Assembly (NCBI RefSeq): GCF_025399195.1
Contig: NW_026252118.1
Location: 124,001 to 188,000 of the forward strand
Source: Umbelopsis ramanniana AG
Lineage: Eukaryota; Mucoromycota; Umbelopsidomycetes; Umbelopsidales; Umbelopsidaceae
Direction of reading: 5' to 3'
Length of the DNA: 64,000 bases
The notes under the pieces are model-generated. The model was not told the origin of the DNA, did no database searches, and saw only the letters and a program-made list of their open reading frames with translations. Below, piece after piece: positions 21,995 to 32,676 of the stretch. The first letter of the stretch is position 1, and every line of letters begins with the position of its first letter. The translations under genes were made by a program, and so were the position numbers.

Positions 21995-22864
21995 CTAGAA
22001 CTTGTCCTTGTTGATCTCTACCCATGCTTCTAGCGTTTCAGGTTGGCGGTGCAAGACGATAGAAAGTGCGCGGTTGACGTTGAAATGACTATAATCAGCA
22101 TCGGCAAAAGCGTACGCTAGAATATGAGGCATATGGGCCTTTTCAGACCATACTTCGTATTCGGCTTCGACGGGGATTTGAACATAGTTGATCTCCTTTC
22201 CAAGCACACGAGAGAGAAGCTCAGCTCTTTCCTTACCAGACAACTTAAAAGTAGTCATGTCGTACACCATATCGCCATGCTTCTCAGTAGGTTCAGTAAG
22301 GACGTTGGCGGCGAGCTCAGCAATATCAGTAGGTGAGATCCATGGAATCTTGGTATCAGGATCTGCTGATCCAAAGATGCTGTTCTTGTATTTGATGGTC
22401 ATGTTGTCGCCAAAGAAATGGTTGGAGAAGAATGAAGTGGGACGCAAAGCGACGTAGGAGCCTCTCTCGGGAAGGTCGAAGATTGCAGACTCAGAGCGAT
22501 AGTGAGCAGTGGCAATATGGCTTTGTCTCCAGGGACCACTGACAGATCCAGAGGAGAGATGGACAATCTGCTTGACGCCAGCAGCATAAGCCAACTTAGC
22601 ATAGTTGATCTTGATGGCAGGCATATTGACGAAATCAGTGACAAGGATGAAAAGTCTCTCATGTCCGACAATGGATTGCTTGAAGGTGTCGTTGTCATTG
22701 TAGTCGCCTTGAATGACCGTCAAAAGCTCAGATTCACCGAACAATCCAGCTGCCTTGGAAGGATCACGAACCAAAACGGTGGTCTGAACACCTCTGCTTA
22801 ACAATATCTTGACCAACTGATTGCCAACACCTCCGGTAGCTCCGATGACATAAACTTTAGACAT
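21995..22864 (-). CDS. NmrA-like NAD(P)-binding oxidoreductase, array copy 3
   Basis: The most divergent intact member, again 289 residues and intronless. The Rossmann motif is VIGATGGVGNQLVKILLSRG. Family segments include QGDYNDNDTFKQSIVGHERL, LRPTSFFSNHFFGDN, SPTDIAELAANVLTEPTEKH and the ending WVEINKDKF. Changes concentrate in the probable substrate-side C-terminal third (for example VEAEYEVWSEKAHMPHILAY), which may point to a different substrate. The upstream elements are shared with copies 1 and 2. The gene lies at the far end of the array from the decayed copy. Confidence 0.88.
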   Translation of the reverse strand: MSKVYVIGATGGVGNQLVKILLSRGVQTTVLVRDPSKAAGLFGESELLTVIQGDYNDNDTFKQSIVGHERLFILVTDFVNMPAIKINYAKLAYAAGVKQIVHLSSGSVSGPWRQSHIATAHYRSESAIFDLPERGSYVALRPTSFFSNHFFGDNMTIKYKNSIFGSADPDTKIPWISPTDIAELAANVLTEPTEKHGDMVYDMTTFKLSGKERAELLSRVLGKEINYVQIPVEAEYEVWSEKAHMPHILAYAFADADYSHFNVNRALSIVLHRQPETLEAWVEINKDKF

Positions 22865-22940
22865 TTGATTTGATCCAAGGGTAGGATGGGTGATTGTTTT
22901 TATTGATGATGGGCTGCTAAAGTCGATCCATTTGCGGTTC

Positions 22941-23008
22941 TTTTATATCAAGAAAACTTGAGTTGACAAAGGCGGGAAGTCAATTAGAGAGCGGTCGAAT
23001 TTTATCCG
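22941..23008 (-). promoter_or_regulatory. promoter elements of NmrA-like copy 3
   Basis: On the minus strand CGGATAAAATTC lies at 23008-22997, about 134 bases upstream of the start codon. TATAAAA lies at 22947-22941, 77 bases upstream. This matches copies 1 and 2 apart from one inserted A in the upstream element. Confidence 0.58.
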
Positions 23009-24261
23009 TCCTTACCATGCACAATAAGGAAGTTCCCAATTTTTGTTATTCCTGCTCTGCAGGGCAGCCCAGCGGTCAGGTAGACAGACCTCAGCACTTG
23101 CCAAACTGCTTGTCCTTAATGCTGGCAATGACGGAAAAATTTAACCCGGCCGGGGTCATACACAGTCCGCATTGTAAGCCAAAAGTCAGTTGTACGCGTC
23201 AGCATTTACTGCCTTTGTTGAAGGCATATCTATGGAAGGCAACTGATTAGTAAGGAAAATCTACCGTTGCCAACTGTGCACTGCATAAACATGGCCTTCT
23301 GCGCAGACAGCTTACTAACCTCGGTTTCACTTTACCGTTGCCGTGCATACTGAGCTTAGAAAGACATTCTAAAATCATGCCATTTCATCAAGGTTAATGG
23401 CGGATAGGATGGTACGTACTTGTGCGTAAACAAGTTACACATTATTGTCTAAGTAGACGGCCGTCGCTCAACAAATACGTGTCAGATATTTATTCGTTGT
23501 CCGAGAGTTGCCTTCAGTGGCTGAAGAGATTTTTGGTAACGGATTCCTAATATGCGCCACAGTTGTTCAAAAAGCAGTGTATATCAACCAAAACAATAAG
23601 TGTGGCAATTATATTGAGCACCTTCAATGCAGATAGAGACCGTGCGCTTAGCCCACTGGTGTAGCTTGTCAAGTCGAGTTCCAGCGGACAGCGTTATATG
23701 CGGCCATCGAGCAAATCGACGTGCTACGCCCTTGTGAATCACACCACATTGTGGACCACTGGGCAAACCTTGATCTGTGAGGTCGGTCCATCAAATACAC
23801 CTGGTAGAATAGGTGGCCAGAAAGTGCGATACTACGGACGGAGCATCAGACCATATAATGTGGGTAGCAAAGCTAGCGACTACCGTGTCCTAGCTTACTG
23901 TTTTATTAGCACTGCAGTTTTTACCGTATTCTCAAACTAGAGCATATAAAGTAAAAGTAGAAATACGCTTTGCGGGTATGACCACTTCGTGATGTGACTT
24001 GACAAGGGCACCTTGGCGGTCGAATGATATAGCAAATTCAACCCCGCAAAGTATAAAATTTGCACTACAAAGTGCGAAGGACGCCCATGAACCAAATGAT
24101 ATTCAAGAGGAAAGCAGATTGCCCCGTTTTCCCAACCGCTTCATTTATTTTCTATGTGAAATCAGAACCGGCTATGATAGGTGAATGGGTCTATTATTGA
24201 GGCATAATTAAATTTACAGTATTAAGGTGTGGGTAGTAGTCGTGGTGGCAGTTAACATTAG
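23009..24261. other. intergenic, no gene seen
   Basis: About 1.25 kb upstream of array copy 3. Several short open frames on both strands lack any domain or splice support. No further array member or relic could be recognised by eye. Confidence 0.5.
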
Positions 24262-24504
24262 TTAATGCGCATGGCGAGAACGAGTGCCAAAGTAGTCTGC
24301 CTGACTGTAACGAGCTTCTAGACCTTGGGAACTGGAATCTGTCCTTGTTATGACTTTGTCTTCCAGTATAAGAGGGGTCATAGGTGTATTAGGTACTGCA
24401 ACTGGGTGAATGGCAGGCTTTTCAACGATGGAGCTACCGCTGGAGGAAAACTGTCTCCAGTAAGTGGGTGGTGGGTTTGATAGTGAAAGGATAGGCTTGT
24501 CCAT
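24262..24504 (-). CDS. small uncharacterised protein (80 residues)
   Basis: A single open frame starting MDKPILSLSNPPPTYWRQF and ending TRSRHAH. It is rich in Ser and Pro with no signal peptide, membrane segment or recognisable domain, so it is probably disordered. It could be a real small gene or the 3' exon of a larger one, since the ATG is followed upstream by AT-rich DNA. No family is recognised. Support is limited to the frame itself and its non-random composition. Confidence 0.4.
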   Translation of the reverse strand: MDKPILSLSNPPPTYWRQFSSSGSSIVEKPAIHPVAVPNTPMTPLILEDKVITRTDSSSQGLEARYSQADYFGTRSRHAH

Positions 24505-24864
24505 TTTGTAAGGTTGGAAGGAAAGATGTATAGTTGCAAGTGGTTAGCAAAAGAATCTAGTTAAAGAAAATTTCTACAGCTGATTATGATGTCAGTGGAG
24601 GAGAAAGAAAGATCCCCAAAGCGTCAAAATTTTCAAACCTCGGTTAGGTCCGGCGTGTCTTACCAGTATGGAACAGGTAGACAGAGAAGTGATCATCATC
24701 GTTAAGTACGTCAAGTGAGGATAACGAGACAGTCAATGATAGAAAGCAATTGGGTCGGCTGGCATGCATTGTTTTGAGCCACATGTGGGGAAGTTGGTTC
24801 CTTGAAATCCAAATTTCCGGACTCGGCAAATTAAAAAAGTCTCTTTTTTTTTATTCACAGCTTG

Positions 24865-25963
24865 TCAAACCCCCCTGTCTTTTCGGATGATAAAGGAATT
24901 GACAGGTCGACCGTCCTCTACGTGTTCTAATTTATCTACAATGATGCTAATACCTGGCATCGACCCATATAAATTCGCCAGTTCGTTAACCTGAAGCCGA
25001 TGTTCCGGTCTAGGCTGATCGTACGTATAGTCTTCATGGTCGACAAAGTGCGAAATGATCAAGAACCCACCGGGTTTTAATAGCTGTGGTAATTGGGGTA
25101 AGATGGAACGCACCAAGAATCGAATGGTGATGATCATATCATACTGAGGAGGAATATTATGGTTGAGCAATCGCTGAATTTCTTGGGTGAAGAATTGTAA
25201 TGTAGGATAGCCAGGCATTAGTCTTTCCATTTGCCCATCCTTGACGGCCAAGCCGGGGTTCCCTTTCTCCACCAACCTCCAATCACCATTTACTAAGACC
25301 TTAGCGTTGATACCACTGATGAGTTGATTCGCCATAGCCATGTTTTTGCAAATGATTCTGGTCCGTTGAACTGCTCCCTCACTCGAATCAATGGCCACTG
25401 CTTGCCACATCGGAACGTTGGCGTCTGTCTTGCGAGCCAACAGCCAAGCCAAATCCCTACCGCTACCACAACCAATATCCAAACATGAAAGAGGTTCGCG
25501 ATACAATTTGCGCAGCTCGGTTTCAACAAGGTCGATACTCGTCTCCAGAATAGGACAAGGAGTGAATAACAGCCACGATTGATTGGAAGCATTGTGTTCT
25601 GCTAGACCGAGAGTCTGGAGGTCATTCCATAATTCGGCATTGTGTATAAAATCTCCTTCCCAAAATATCCAGCGGCAGTTCCAACCTCGGTCGGTCAGCC
25701 ACTGACTTGCGGTTCCACGGTGATCTAGCGGTTCCATGATGGCAAATGGCCATTGCTTTGCAGGAAGTTCAGAGCATCGGTACTCCAGACCAGGCATAGG
25801 GATATTGGTTGACGGTAAGATGCGGTGAGCATGGTAGGCAGATTCAGATCTCAAGTCTAGAAATAGGCGATTGGAAGGCAGCCCATAGGCTCTCCACTGT
25901 TTAAGGAGCGATACGATGCGTGATGTGTCAACCAGAGTGTCACAAGTGCCAGTGTGTAAGAAG
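24865..25963 (-). CDS. rhodanese-like domain plus class I methyltransferase (5' end unresolved)
   Basis: The C-terminal 250 residues are a SAM-dependent methyltransferase, with motif I LDIGCGSGRDLAWLLA near 25480 and the strand-4 region YDMIITIRFLVRSILPQLPQ. LKPGGFLIISHFVDHEDY follows. Upstream, RIVSLLKQWRAYG, NRLFLDLRSESAYHAHRILP and a later WIFWEGDF resemble a rhodanese-like fold, though the usual active-site Cys loop is not evident. The frame stays open back to a stop near 25965 but contains no ATG before the methyltransferase half. A possible first exon is ATG ACT GGC TGG GG at 26157-26144, followed by GTAAGC. Its splice to the acceptor CTCCAG at 25964 restores the frame (180-base intron). 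This is a weak inference. The methyl acceptor is unknown. The gene is divergent from the peroxiredoxin. Confidence 0.7.
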
Positions 25964-26506
25964 CTGGAGAGACTTCAACCGTGGTTGCCGCATATTTTTT
26001 ATTTTTTAAAAAATATACCAGTCATTTCACAGTGAATCAATGGCCAACAGGAGGGGTTTCATGAATTTGTCATGTAGCATCTATCCCACCGAAACTGTGA
26101 TTCGTAATACACTTTCCCGCCTTTTTCTAACGTTCACGCTTACCCCCAGCCAGTCATAGAATGTTATCTTTATGGTAAGGTATGAGATGGTACGATGGAT
26201 CCAATGTAGCGATGGTATCTATATAATAAAGATAGCAAATAACGCCATTTTCCCGAGAGAACACGACATGAAAATAGGCTTTGCCATTCAAGTGTTGGAT
26301 TGTACACTTACACAAATGTGTGTGGGCGAGCCAACAGCCACGCCAGGCCGATTGCGCAATATGCTTGTTGCAAGATTGTCCAATCAATTTGTCGCCAGAC
26401 ACTATGGCGCGACCGGACTGCTGTTGTGTCGAATCTTTAGGGAACACATAAAACGCAAGTGACATTCTACTCTAAACGTTCCCTAGTTTCTCTCTCATAA
26501 CACAAC

Positions 26507-27376
26507 ATGCCTTCCCTCAGACTCGGTACCACTGCTCCCGGTAAGTCAAAAGTGATGAATCTGACATAGTATGGTGTCTCTTATTCATTAACCGTTGTGG
26601 GGTAAATAGACTTCGAAGCCCAGACCACTAAGGGTCCCATCAAGTTCCATGATTTCATCGGTGACAACTGGGTTATCCTCTTCTCTCACCCTGCTGACTT
26701 CAGTAAGTAGAACGCGTGGCTCGAGGCAAAAGGCTGAAAAATGACTGATCACGATGTTTTCCTCGTAAACAGCCCCTGTCTGCACCACTGAGCTCGGTCT
26801 CGTTGCTGCTCTCCAGGAAGACTTCGATGCTCGCAACGTCAAGGTCATTGGTCTCTCTGCCAACGAGTTGGAATCCCACGAGAAGTGGATTGCTGACATC
26901 AACGAGGTTAACAATGTCGATCTCAAGTTCCCCATCATTGCTGACCCCAAGCGTGAAATCTCTGCCTTGTACGACATGTTGGATTATCAGGTAAGATTAT
27001 TGGCTTTTGACAAGAACTTGTAGTATGATCGGTGCTAACCAACATCTGATCTTGCCATTCAAAGGATATTACCAACGTTGACGGAAAGGGTATTCCCTTC
27101 ACTGTCCGCTCTGTCTTCATCATTGACCCCAAGAAGAGCATCCGTCTTATTTTGACCTACCCCGCCTCCACTGGCCGTAACTTCGACGAAATCCTTCGCG
27201 TTGTTGACTCTCTTCAACTCGGTGACAAGCACCGCATCACCACTCCCGGTAACTGGAAGAAGGGTGATGATGTTATTGTCCACCCCAGCGTTTCCACTGA
27301 GGAAGCTGAGAAGTTGTTCCCCAAGGGTGTCAAGGTCGTTAAGCCTTACCTCAGACTTACTCCCAGCCCCTTCTAA
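26507..27376 (+). CDS. 1-Cys peroxiredoxin (Prx6 type)
   Basis: A thiol peroxidase that reduces hydrogen peroxide and lipid peroxides. The start is MPSLRLGTTAPDFEAQTTKG. The peroxidatic cysteine lies in SHPADFTPVCTTELG (an intron splits it at about 26704-26771). The Prx6 subfamily's DLKFPIIADPKREIS and TYPASTGRNFDEILRVVDSL segments follow. The end is VKPYLRLTPSPF. There is no resolving cysteine in the C-terminal arm, which defines the 1-Cys type. Four coding exons give about 220 residues, the usual length. The cellular location cannot be told, and no clear mitochondrial presequence is present. It is divergent from the rhodanese-methyltransferase gene over about 350 bases. Confidence 0.94.
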
Positions 27377-27627
27377 ATGTCATCATCAGCAGAATGATAT
27401 GGCCTTATATAATCTATGAAGTGGCAATGTAATATATAAAATATTATTTTTTTTGGTACCGTCATTGGGCTAGGCTTGTGAGGGGAAATCCAAAGTTGGG
27501 GGCAGGGAAGATTTCGTCATGCGTGCCGATCTCCGAAACAGCCAGAGCTTGGCTCAAATCAGCCAGTACCATAAAAACCTGAGGTCACCATTTCTCACTC
27601 TCTTCCTTCTCTCTCCAATATACAATA

Positions 27628-27894
27628 ATGGACGTAGGAAACCTCAAACAACCATACGGAAAAAGCTCTGAGAAGCATCCCCTTGGACAGGGATTGTTCA
27701 AGGTCGGCGATTACGACGACGATCAAGTTCCCAGTTCCGCTCCAAAGAGCCATGGCAGCTTCACTGAATCGCTCAAGTCCGGATTCGACAAAGTCACCGG
27801 AAAGCATCACCAAAAGGAAGAAGCTGGTACAGCAACGGCCAATACCGCTACCGCTACTGCCTCTGCCCCAGCTCCTGCTCCCCAGAACCAGTAA
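27628..27894 (+). CDS. small uncharacterised protein (88 residues)
   Basis: A single-exon frame from ATG 27628 (MDVGNLKQPYGKSSEKHPLG) to a stop at 27894. The protein is hydrophilic, with the segment SLKSGFDKVTGKHHQKEE and a low-complexity Ala/Thr/Pro end (TATASAPAPAPQNQ). No domain is recognised. A pyrimidine-rich leader just upstream and the short 250-base gap to the peroxiredoxin suggest a real transcript. The composition recalls small hydrophilic stress proteins, but this is only an impression. Confidence 0.55.
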   Translation: MDVGNLKQPYGKSSEKHPLGQGLFKVGDYDDDQVPSSAPKSHGSFTESLKSGFDKVTGKHHQKEEAGTATANTATATASAPAPAPQNQ

Positions 27895-28231
27895 TTCCGG
27901 CGCCATGTTAGCTATTATTGAGATCTATTCGTGATCTCTTGTCTTTTTTCTTTCTCACCTCTACCTTCTCATTTTTGCTTGCTTTCAATATCTACTTTTC
28001 ACACAACCTTTTTGTTATAATAAACTCTTGTTCATAGTGAAGTTTTTGGGAGTATTTTTTTTTATTTTCTCCTTTTATGAGCAATCTTGCTCGAAACGTG
28101 TCCTCGTGAGGTCAGGATGTTTGGCAGTAAGATCGTAAGAGGCCGCCAAAAAAAAGTCCCAAGAAACACCAGATGTAATCCACCGTTGAAATGATGGAAA
28201 GAGTAAAATTTTCACGCTATGCTGACCCCCA

Positions 28232-29218
28232 CTAGTCTGTCTTGGAAGAGGCACCCGCCTTCTTGGCAGCAAGTCTTTCTTTACGCTTAACCTCTTCTTC
28301 TTCTGCCCACTTTCGCTCAGCAATGGTGGCACGGTAGAACATGACGATGAACAAGACGATCATACCGACGGTAGAACCAATAAACAATGGTGATCTAATG
28401 AGATAGAAGTTAGGCATGGTATACTGGATCATTCCATCTATGATGCTATACTTACTGCATAACGTCTTGGGCAGTTTTAGGCTTTTCAGCTACCTTCTCC
28501 TGCTTAGAGTCGGTAGCTTGTGGGTTGGAAGGCTTGACGTCTGGTGCAGGGTCATTGGCAACGAGTTCAACCTCAAACACAAGAGTGGCACCAGGGGGGA
28601 TGGCTCCTGGGGCACCGCGGTCTCCATAAGCTAGAAGAAGGGTCACTAAACAACACTAGCATGGGTAGATAGGTAGTATGCGACTTACCAAGATTAGGCG
28701 GGATAACGAGTTTTCGCTTTTCGCCTACGCACATGCTATAACACGGCCATTAGATTTAGAACAACGACTTGAATAGCGGACAGGTCTGGTACTTACTTTT
28801 GCAAACCTCGATCCCAACCTTGGATGACTCTACCGGTACCCAAGACAAACGTCAGAGGGTCGTCACGATCCAAGCTACTATCGAATTTCTCGCCAGTCTC
28901 AAAGAGAGTGCCCGTATAGTGCATGGACACTTTGTCACTGTCCATTAAAACATTAGCCCACAGTCCTCTTCAAACACTGTCCGTTTCAATGAACTAAACA
29001 TACCCTGTCTTCGTACGGGTTGTGCATTCCGCGTCTGGGATTTTCTTCTTGATTCCTGAGAGCCGCGGCCGACATCAGTTACTGAGGCTAATTGAAGCAA
29101 TCACTCAGTTTCTTTACTTACCGATCTGGAGAGTGGTTGGTGGCTCTTTAAGGGCTTCGACAGAAACGCCAAGCGCCAGGCAGGAGATAGCTACTGTGAA
29201 CAGAGAAGACAACTTCAT
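28232..29218 (-). CDS. secretory-pathway FKBP-type peptidyl-prolyl isomerase with C-terminal membrane anchor
   Basis: Five exons encode a signal peptide ([20 protein letters not shown]), then one FKBP domain. Within it are [45 protein letters not shown] and [15 protein letters not shown]. These carry the usual active-site Tyr, Phe, Asp, Trp and Tyr positions. A Pro/Lys-rich linker follows. A hydrophobic segment ([20 protein letters not shown]) then precedes a Lys/Glu-rich cytosolic tail ending [10 protein letters not shown]. Such enzymes catalyse prolyl isomerisation in the ER. Yeast Fpr2 and animal FKBP2 are soluble, whereas FKBP11 also has a C-terminal anchor. The tail has no strict KKxx end. 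Confidence 0.9.
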
Positions 29219-29605
29219 GATTTCTTGATCGGTGGATGAGAGAGTGTGGAAAAAAACGTGTAGTTGGGTCAATGAATTTGGCTTTTTTATTTTAATGTGC
29301 CGCCGTGTGCGTGCTGATAGGCTATTCGACGCTCATTGGAACACACTGCGTTGGCCCATTTGCGCGATATGAAAAATTGGGTATAAAAAAAAAGCAGACG
29401 GTGGGTGTATGATAAGGTATCAAGCAGAGATCAACTCGTTGTATTTCTTATTATCAAAAATGTTAAGACCAAAAAGGTGGGCAAAATGCGTACAATGGCT
29501 GGGTAAATGGAAGACCAAAAATAAAAAGCAGTAGCTAACTAAACTACACAGGATGGTATGTACAAATGAATGTGTGTGTGAAATGAATATGCTAAAAGAA
29601 CGACC

Positions 29606-30236
29606 TCAATAAAAATGAAGTTGAACGCTGTTTTTTCGCAGGAAATTTTCAACGTCATGTTCGTCGACCCAGCAACGATACTTGATAAGCTTAAGAAACG
29701 AGGACTCAAAGGTATTGATGTCCCGCAGGGTATAAATGCCACCACAGAGGTCCGTTAAACGCTTGCCATTGAGGCGAGGCAGTTGAGTGAACATGTTATC
29801 ATCGGCATCCGCCTCAAGGAATTTAGAGGCCAGTAACAAGGAAGCAAGGAATAAACGATGCGTGGTGCCATAGTTGCCGACAGCGCCTTTAGGGAGAGCT
29901 TCTTTTGCTCTCTCAAGATAGATCATGGCGTAGACGATGACTTTGCACGACACACCAGCACGGTGAGTTACTTTTTCGATAAAGAAGAGCAATTCGGGTA
30001 ATGAGACGATAGAAGATTTAGATTGTAGCGAGGACGGCGTTGGCAGAATATCACATATTATTTGAGCAAAAAAGTCTGTAGAAAATGGGTGAGTTAAAAA
30101 AGGATCCCCATTTTGGTGTGGGTGAAAATGAGTAATAATTACCAGTTAAACCCTGGGGGAGTCGTTGTGGAAGGGTAGGCGACGCGGGTGGAGAGTAATA
30201 TTGTGGAGTGTTATTAGGTGTAGCAGTACAGAGCAT
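29606..30236 (-). CDS. Pho85-type cyclin (Pcl1/2-like), copy 1
   Basis: Two exons (30236-30143 and 30075-29606) give MLCTATPNNTPQYYSPPASP, a Pro/Ser-rich N-terminus. The cyclin box follows: DFFAQIICDILPTPSS, FFIEKVTHRAGVSCKVIVYA, YLERAKEALPKGAVGNYGTT, HRLFLASLLLASKFLEADAD and a C-terminal LGK-like end. The Pcl/Pho80 family partners with the Pho85/CDK5 kinase in cell-cycle entry, polarity and nutrient signalling. The join at T-D across the 67-base intron keeps frame. A second gene of the same family lies 1.8 kb upstream on the same strand. Confidence 0.88.
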
Positions 30237-32052
30237 GGTGAATAATGATAATAATGGGAGTGGCTAGGTTGGAAGGAAAAAAGGGTGGGTTATATATAAA
30301 CTTTTCGTATGCGCGCACCACCATAGGTAAATTTGATAGGCGCATTTCGCATGTTGGCACAAAAATGGTTTACAAAGATAACAAACAACCTTACTTTTGT
30401 CATGTTGTCAGGAGGCGCGGGGTTGCTAAATGGGTGGAGGGGAGGGCAATCCCAAACGGCCTGCCTTAGCCCAGACCAACGTTAGCAAGGTCACTCGTTA
30501 TCTTGGCTCTGGTTCAATCGAAAATCCTGCACTAGGTCATTCCCCCCCCCATCATTAGAGCATATTGAATCGAAATATTTGACGTCGTTGATGTTAAAGT
30601 GACACCCAAACAGGCATTATGTTAGAGTATGCACTTTGGTATGGGGGGGGCTCCTTTTTCTTTCATGTGGGAGGGCTCGCCGGGTCTACCATATTAATCC
30701 TGTCCGTGAAAGCGTGAAGTAAGTGTTGTTGTTAGTGTTGTTGTTGTGTGTTTAAGAAACCCAAGGGTTTCGAGGACGGGTATGTCCCAGAAAGAGAATA
30801 CGAGTCATCCCGGGAGCTCCAATACAGGCAATTAAGCAAAAGGCACGATCGTCGATCGGTTTTTTATATTCAACATCGTGTGGAAAGAAACCATGGGGTT
30901 CAGACCGATCGAAAGCAGCGTTCCCTTATGCTTTGCATGATGGTGATACAAAGTGGCAGCGAAACCATACGAACGTTCCCAACATGGATAATTCCGATTA
31001 ACGGAGAAGGCGGTGGTGTTCCTGGTTTTGTTCATCTCGTTGTCGATCATCTCGCCTATTACGGTCATACCGGCCAACTTGATAGAAGTAATTTTAAAAT
31101 TGTCAACGTACAGGTGAGCTAAACCTGTATAGCTAAAAAAAGTGATCAACTATGGTCATCACCAAACCACCCTTATTCTGAAATAAGCATGTTCCATTGA
31201 TCCCTTTTTGTTCTATATCTTTATTTTGGCTTTGACAGGGACTCACCCATTGGGACGGTTAGTAATGAGAGGACACAGGAATTTTGGATGTAATTATTTA
31301 TTTCATCTAGAATAGAATGGAATGGGATAAGCTCAGAGGGATCTATGTTTTGTGTACATATACATAAAAAGTTTTTAATCTGAAAAGCAACAGCAAGCAG
31401 GCCAAGAAAAAGAAAAACATAGGGTATTGCTGACCTGTTGAAGGGAGTTTTTGGAGCTGAGATTTAAGCACTATCTTAATGCCAACAGAAGTAATTCCGT
31501 TCTTTCCATTTAGATATGGCCTTTTGCAGCATGTAGAGATATAATGACGAACATTTAGAATGTCTAGAGGGGTGGGTCTTTTATGATGTTATCTGTAACG
31601 TGATTGACGAGTTATTTTTTATATATACGAAATTCAGCTGTCAACTGTGCATCAGACAACCTCTGGGGGTGTAATTTTATGCAGTATCGTCAGTACTTGG
31701 TTGTATTGAAACTGGTCATGTCCAATACAAGCAGGCACCAATCACCGGACGTGTTGATAGGGGTTACCCAATCAATCTGATTGCTCAGCATTTGATACGA
31801 CCATACTGGCAATTTTTGTTGATTAAGGAAATTGGATTGATTACTTTGAAAGATAGGTAAACAAGGGCTGTCTAATTCTTATTATTGTAGTTCGTAAAGA
31901 TAGGTTAGGATAGGATTTTGCATAATGCGGATAAAAAAAGGTTATCTTAATACATGAGAAAGTATACAGAGGGAAAAAAAATATATCATAAGGCGATATG
32001 TACAAAAAAAGTCGCGCGTAGTGAGGTTGAGCGGGGGGTATTACTAAAGTCA
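30237..32052. other. intergenic between the two cyclin genes
   Basis: About 1.8 kb. It holds the promoter of cyclin copy 1 and the 3' flank of copy 2. A run of nine C (30542-30550) and one of eight G (30643-30650) are noted. The longest open frame (30748-31122, plus) has no recognisable domain and no ATG at its start. Confidence 0.5.
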
Positions 32053-32676
32053 CTAGACTAATGCTAGTTCTTTCACCATCTCCATCTCCAAAACGTCGCC
32101 ATAAAGAGCAATGAATTCAGTTATCTCATGAGGATGAACCCATAAGTCATAAGACATCAGTCCAAGAAAGCTTCGTTCCATAATGTTGATATCTCGGGCA
32201 CAGTAAATGCCTTCAGTGGCGACGCTGATTTGATGAGAGGTCAACTCGGTTCCGCTTTCGCACATGTATTTGGAACTGGCCAACACTGCGGCTAAGAAAA
32301 GTCTGTAGGGGGTATCGAAATCGCCACGGGCGCATTTTGGTAATCGAGTTTTAAGTCGTTGTAGGTATATTAAGGTCACCAAACATACTGGGGCTGGTAG
32401 TTGGCAACTAGAAAACACATTGTCGATGAACTTTCCAAGGCTAGGGAGTCGACCGATATGAGAAAGGCGCTTTTGCTTCGAGCAAGGCAATAGAGAATTT
32501 GCAGTAGATGTGGTGAAGGCTGTTTACCAGGCATTGTAAAAATTAAAAATGGTTAAAAAGTTGAGTTTTGCATAGTCAGGGTTTTTAATGAAGACATTTG
32601 TATTTGCTTTTCTAAACTTACAAGTCAATGCCTCAGGACTTCTAGCACACACGTAGGGCGGCGGTATTGTATCCAT
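32053..32676 (-). CDS. Pho85-type cyclin (Pcl/Pho80-like), copy 2
   Basis: Exon 1 is 32676-32622 (MDTIPPPYVCARSPEALT). The intron is 32621-32520 (GTAAGT donor, AAACAG acceptor). Exon 2 is 32519-32053. The cyclin box includes LPSLGKFIDNVFSSCQLPAP, VTLIYLQRLKTRLPKCARGD, TPYRLFLAAVLASSKYMCES and DLWVHPHEITEFI. It is shorter than copy 1, with a very short N-terminus, and is not a recent duplicate: the conserved block matches, but most positions differ. Its partner kinase would again be Pho85. The start in the 55-base first exon is chosen because it alone gives an ATG in frame. Confidence 0.85.

Noticed and set aside
30542-30650. Nine C and eight G runs that could pair.
   Set aside because: The 92-base loop and lack of other pairing make a functional hairpin unlikely; homopolymer runs are common in fungal promoters.
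30748-31122. A 124-residue frame on the plus strand.
   Set aside because: It has no ATG at its start, no recognised domain and no splice support; it lies in a promoter region.
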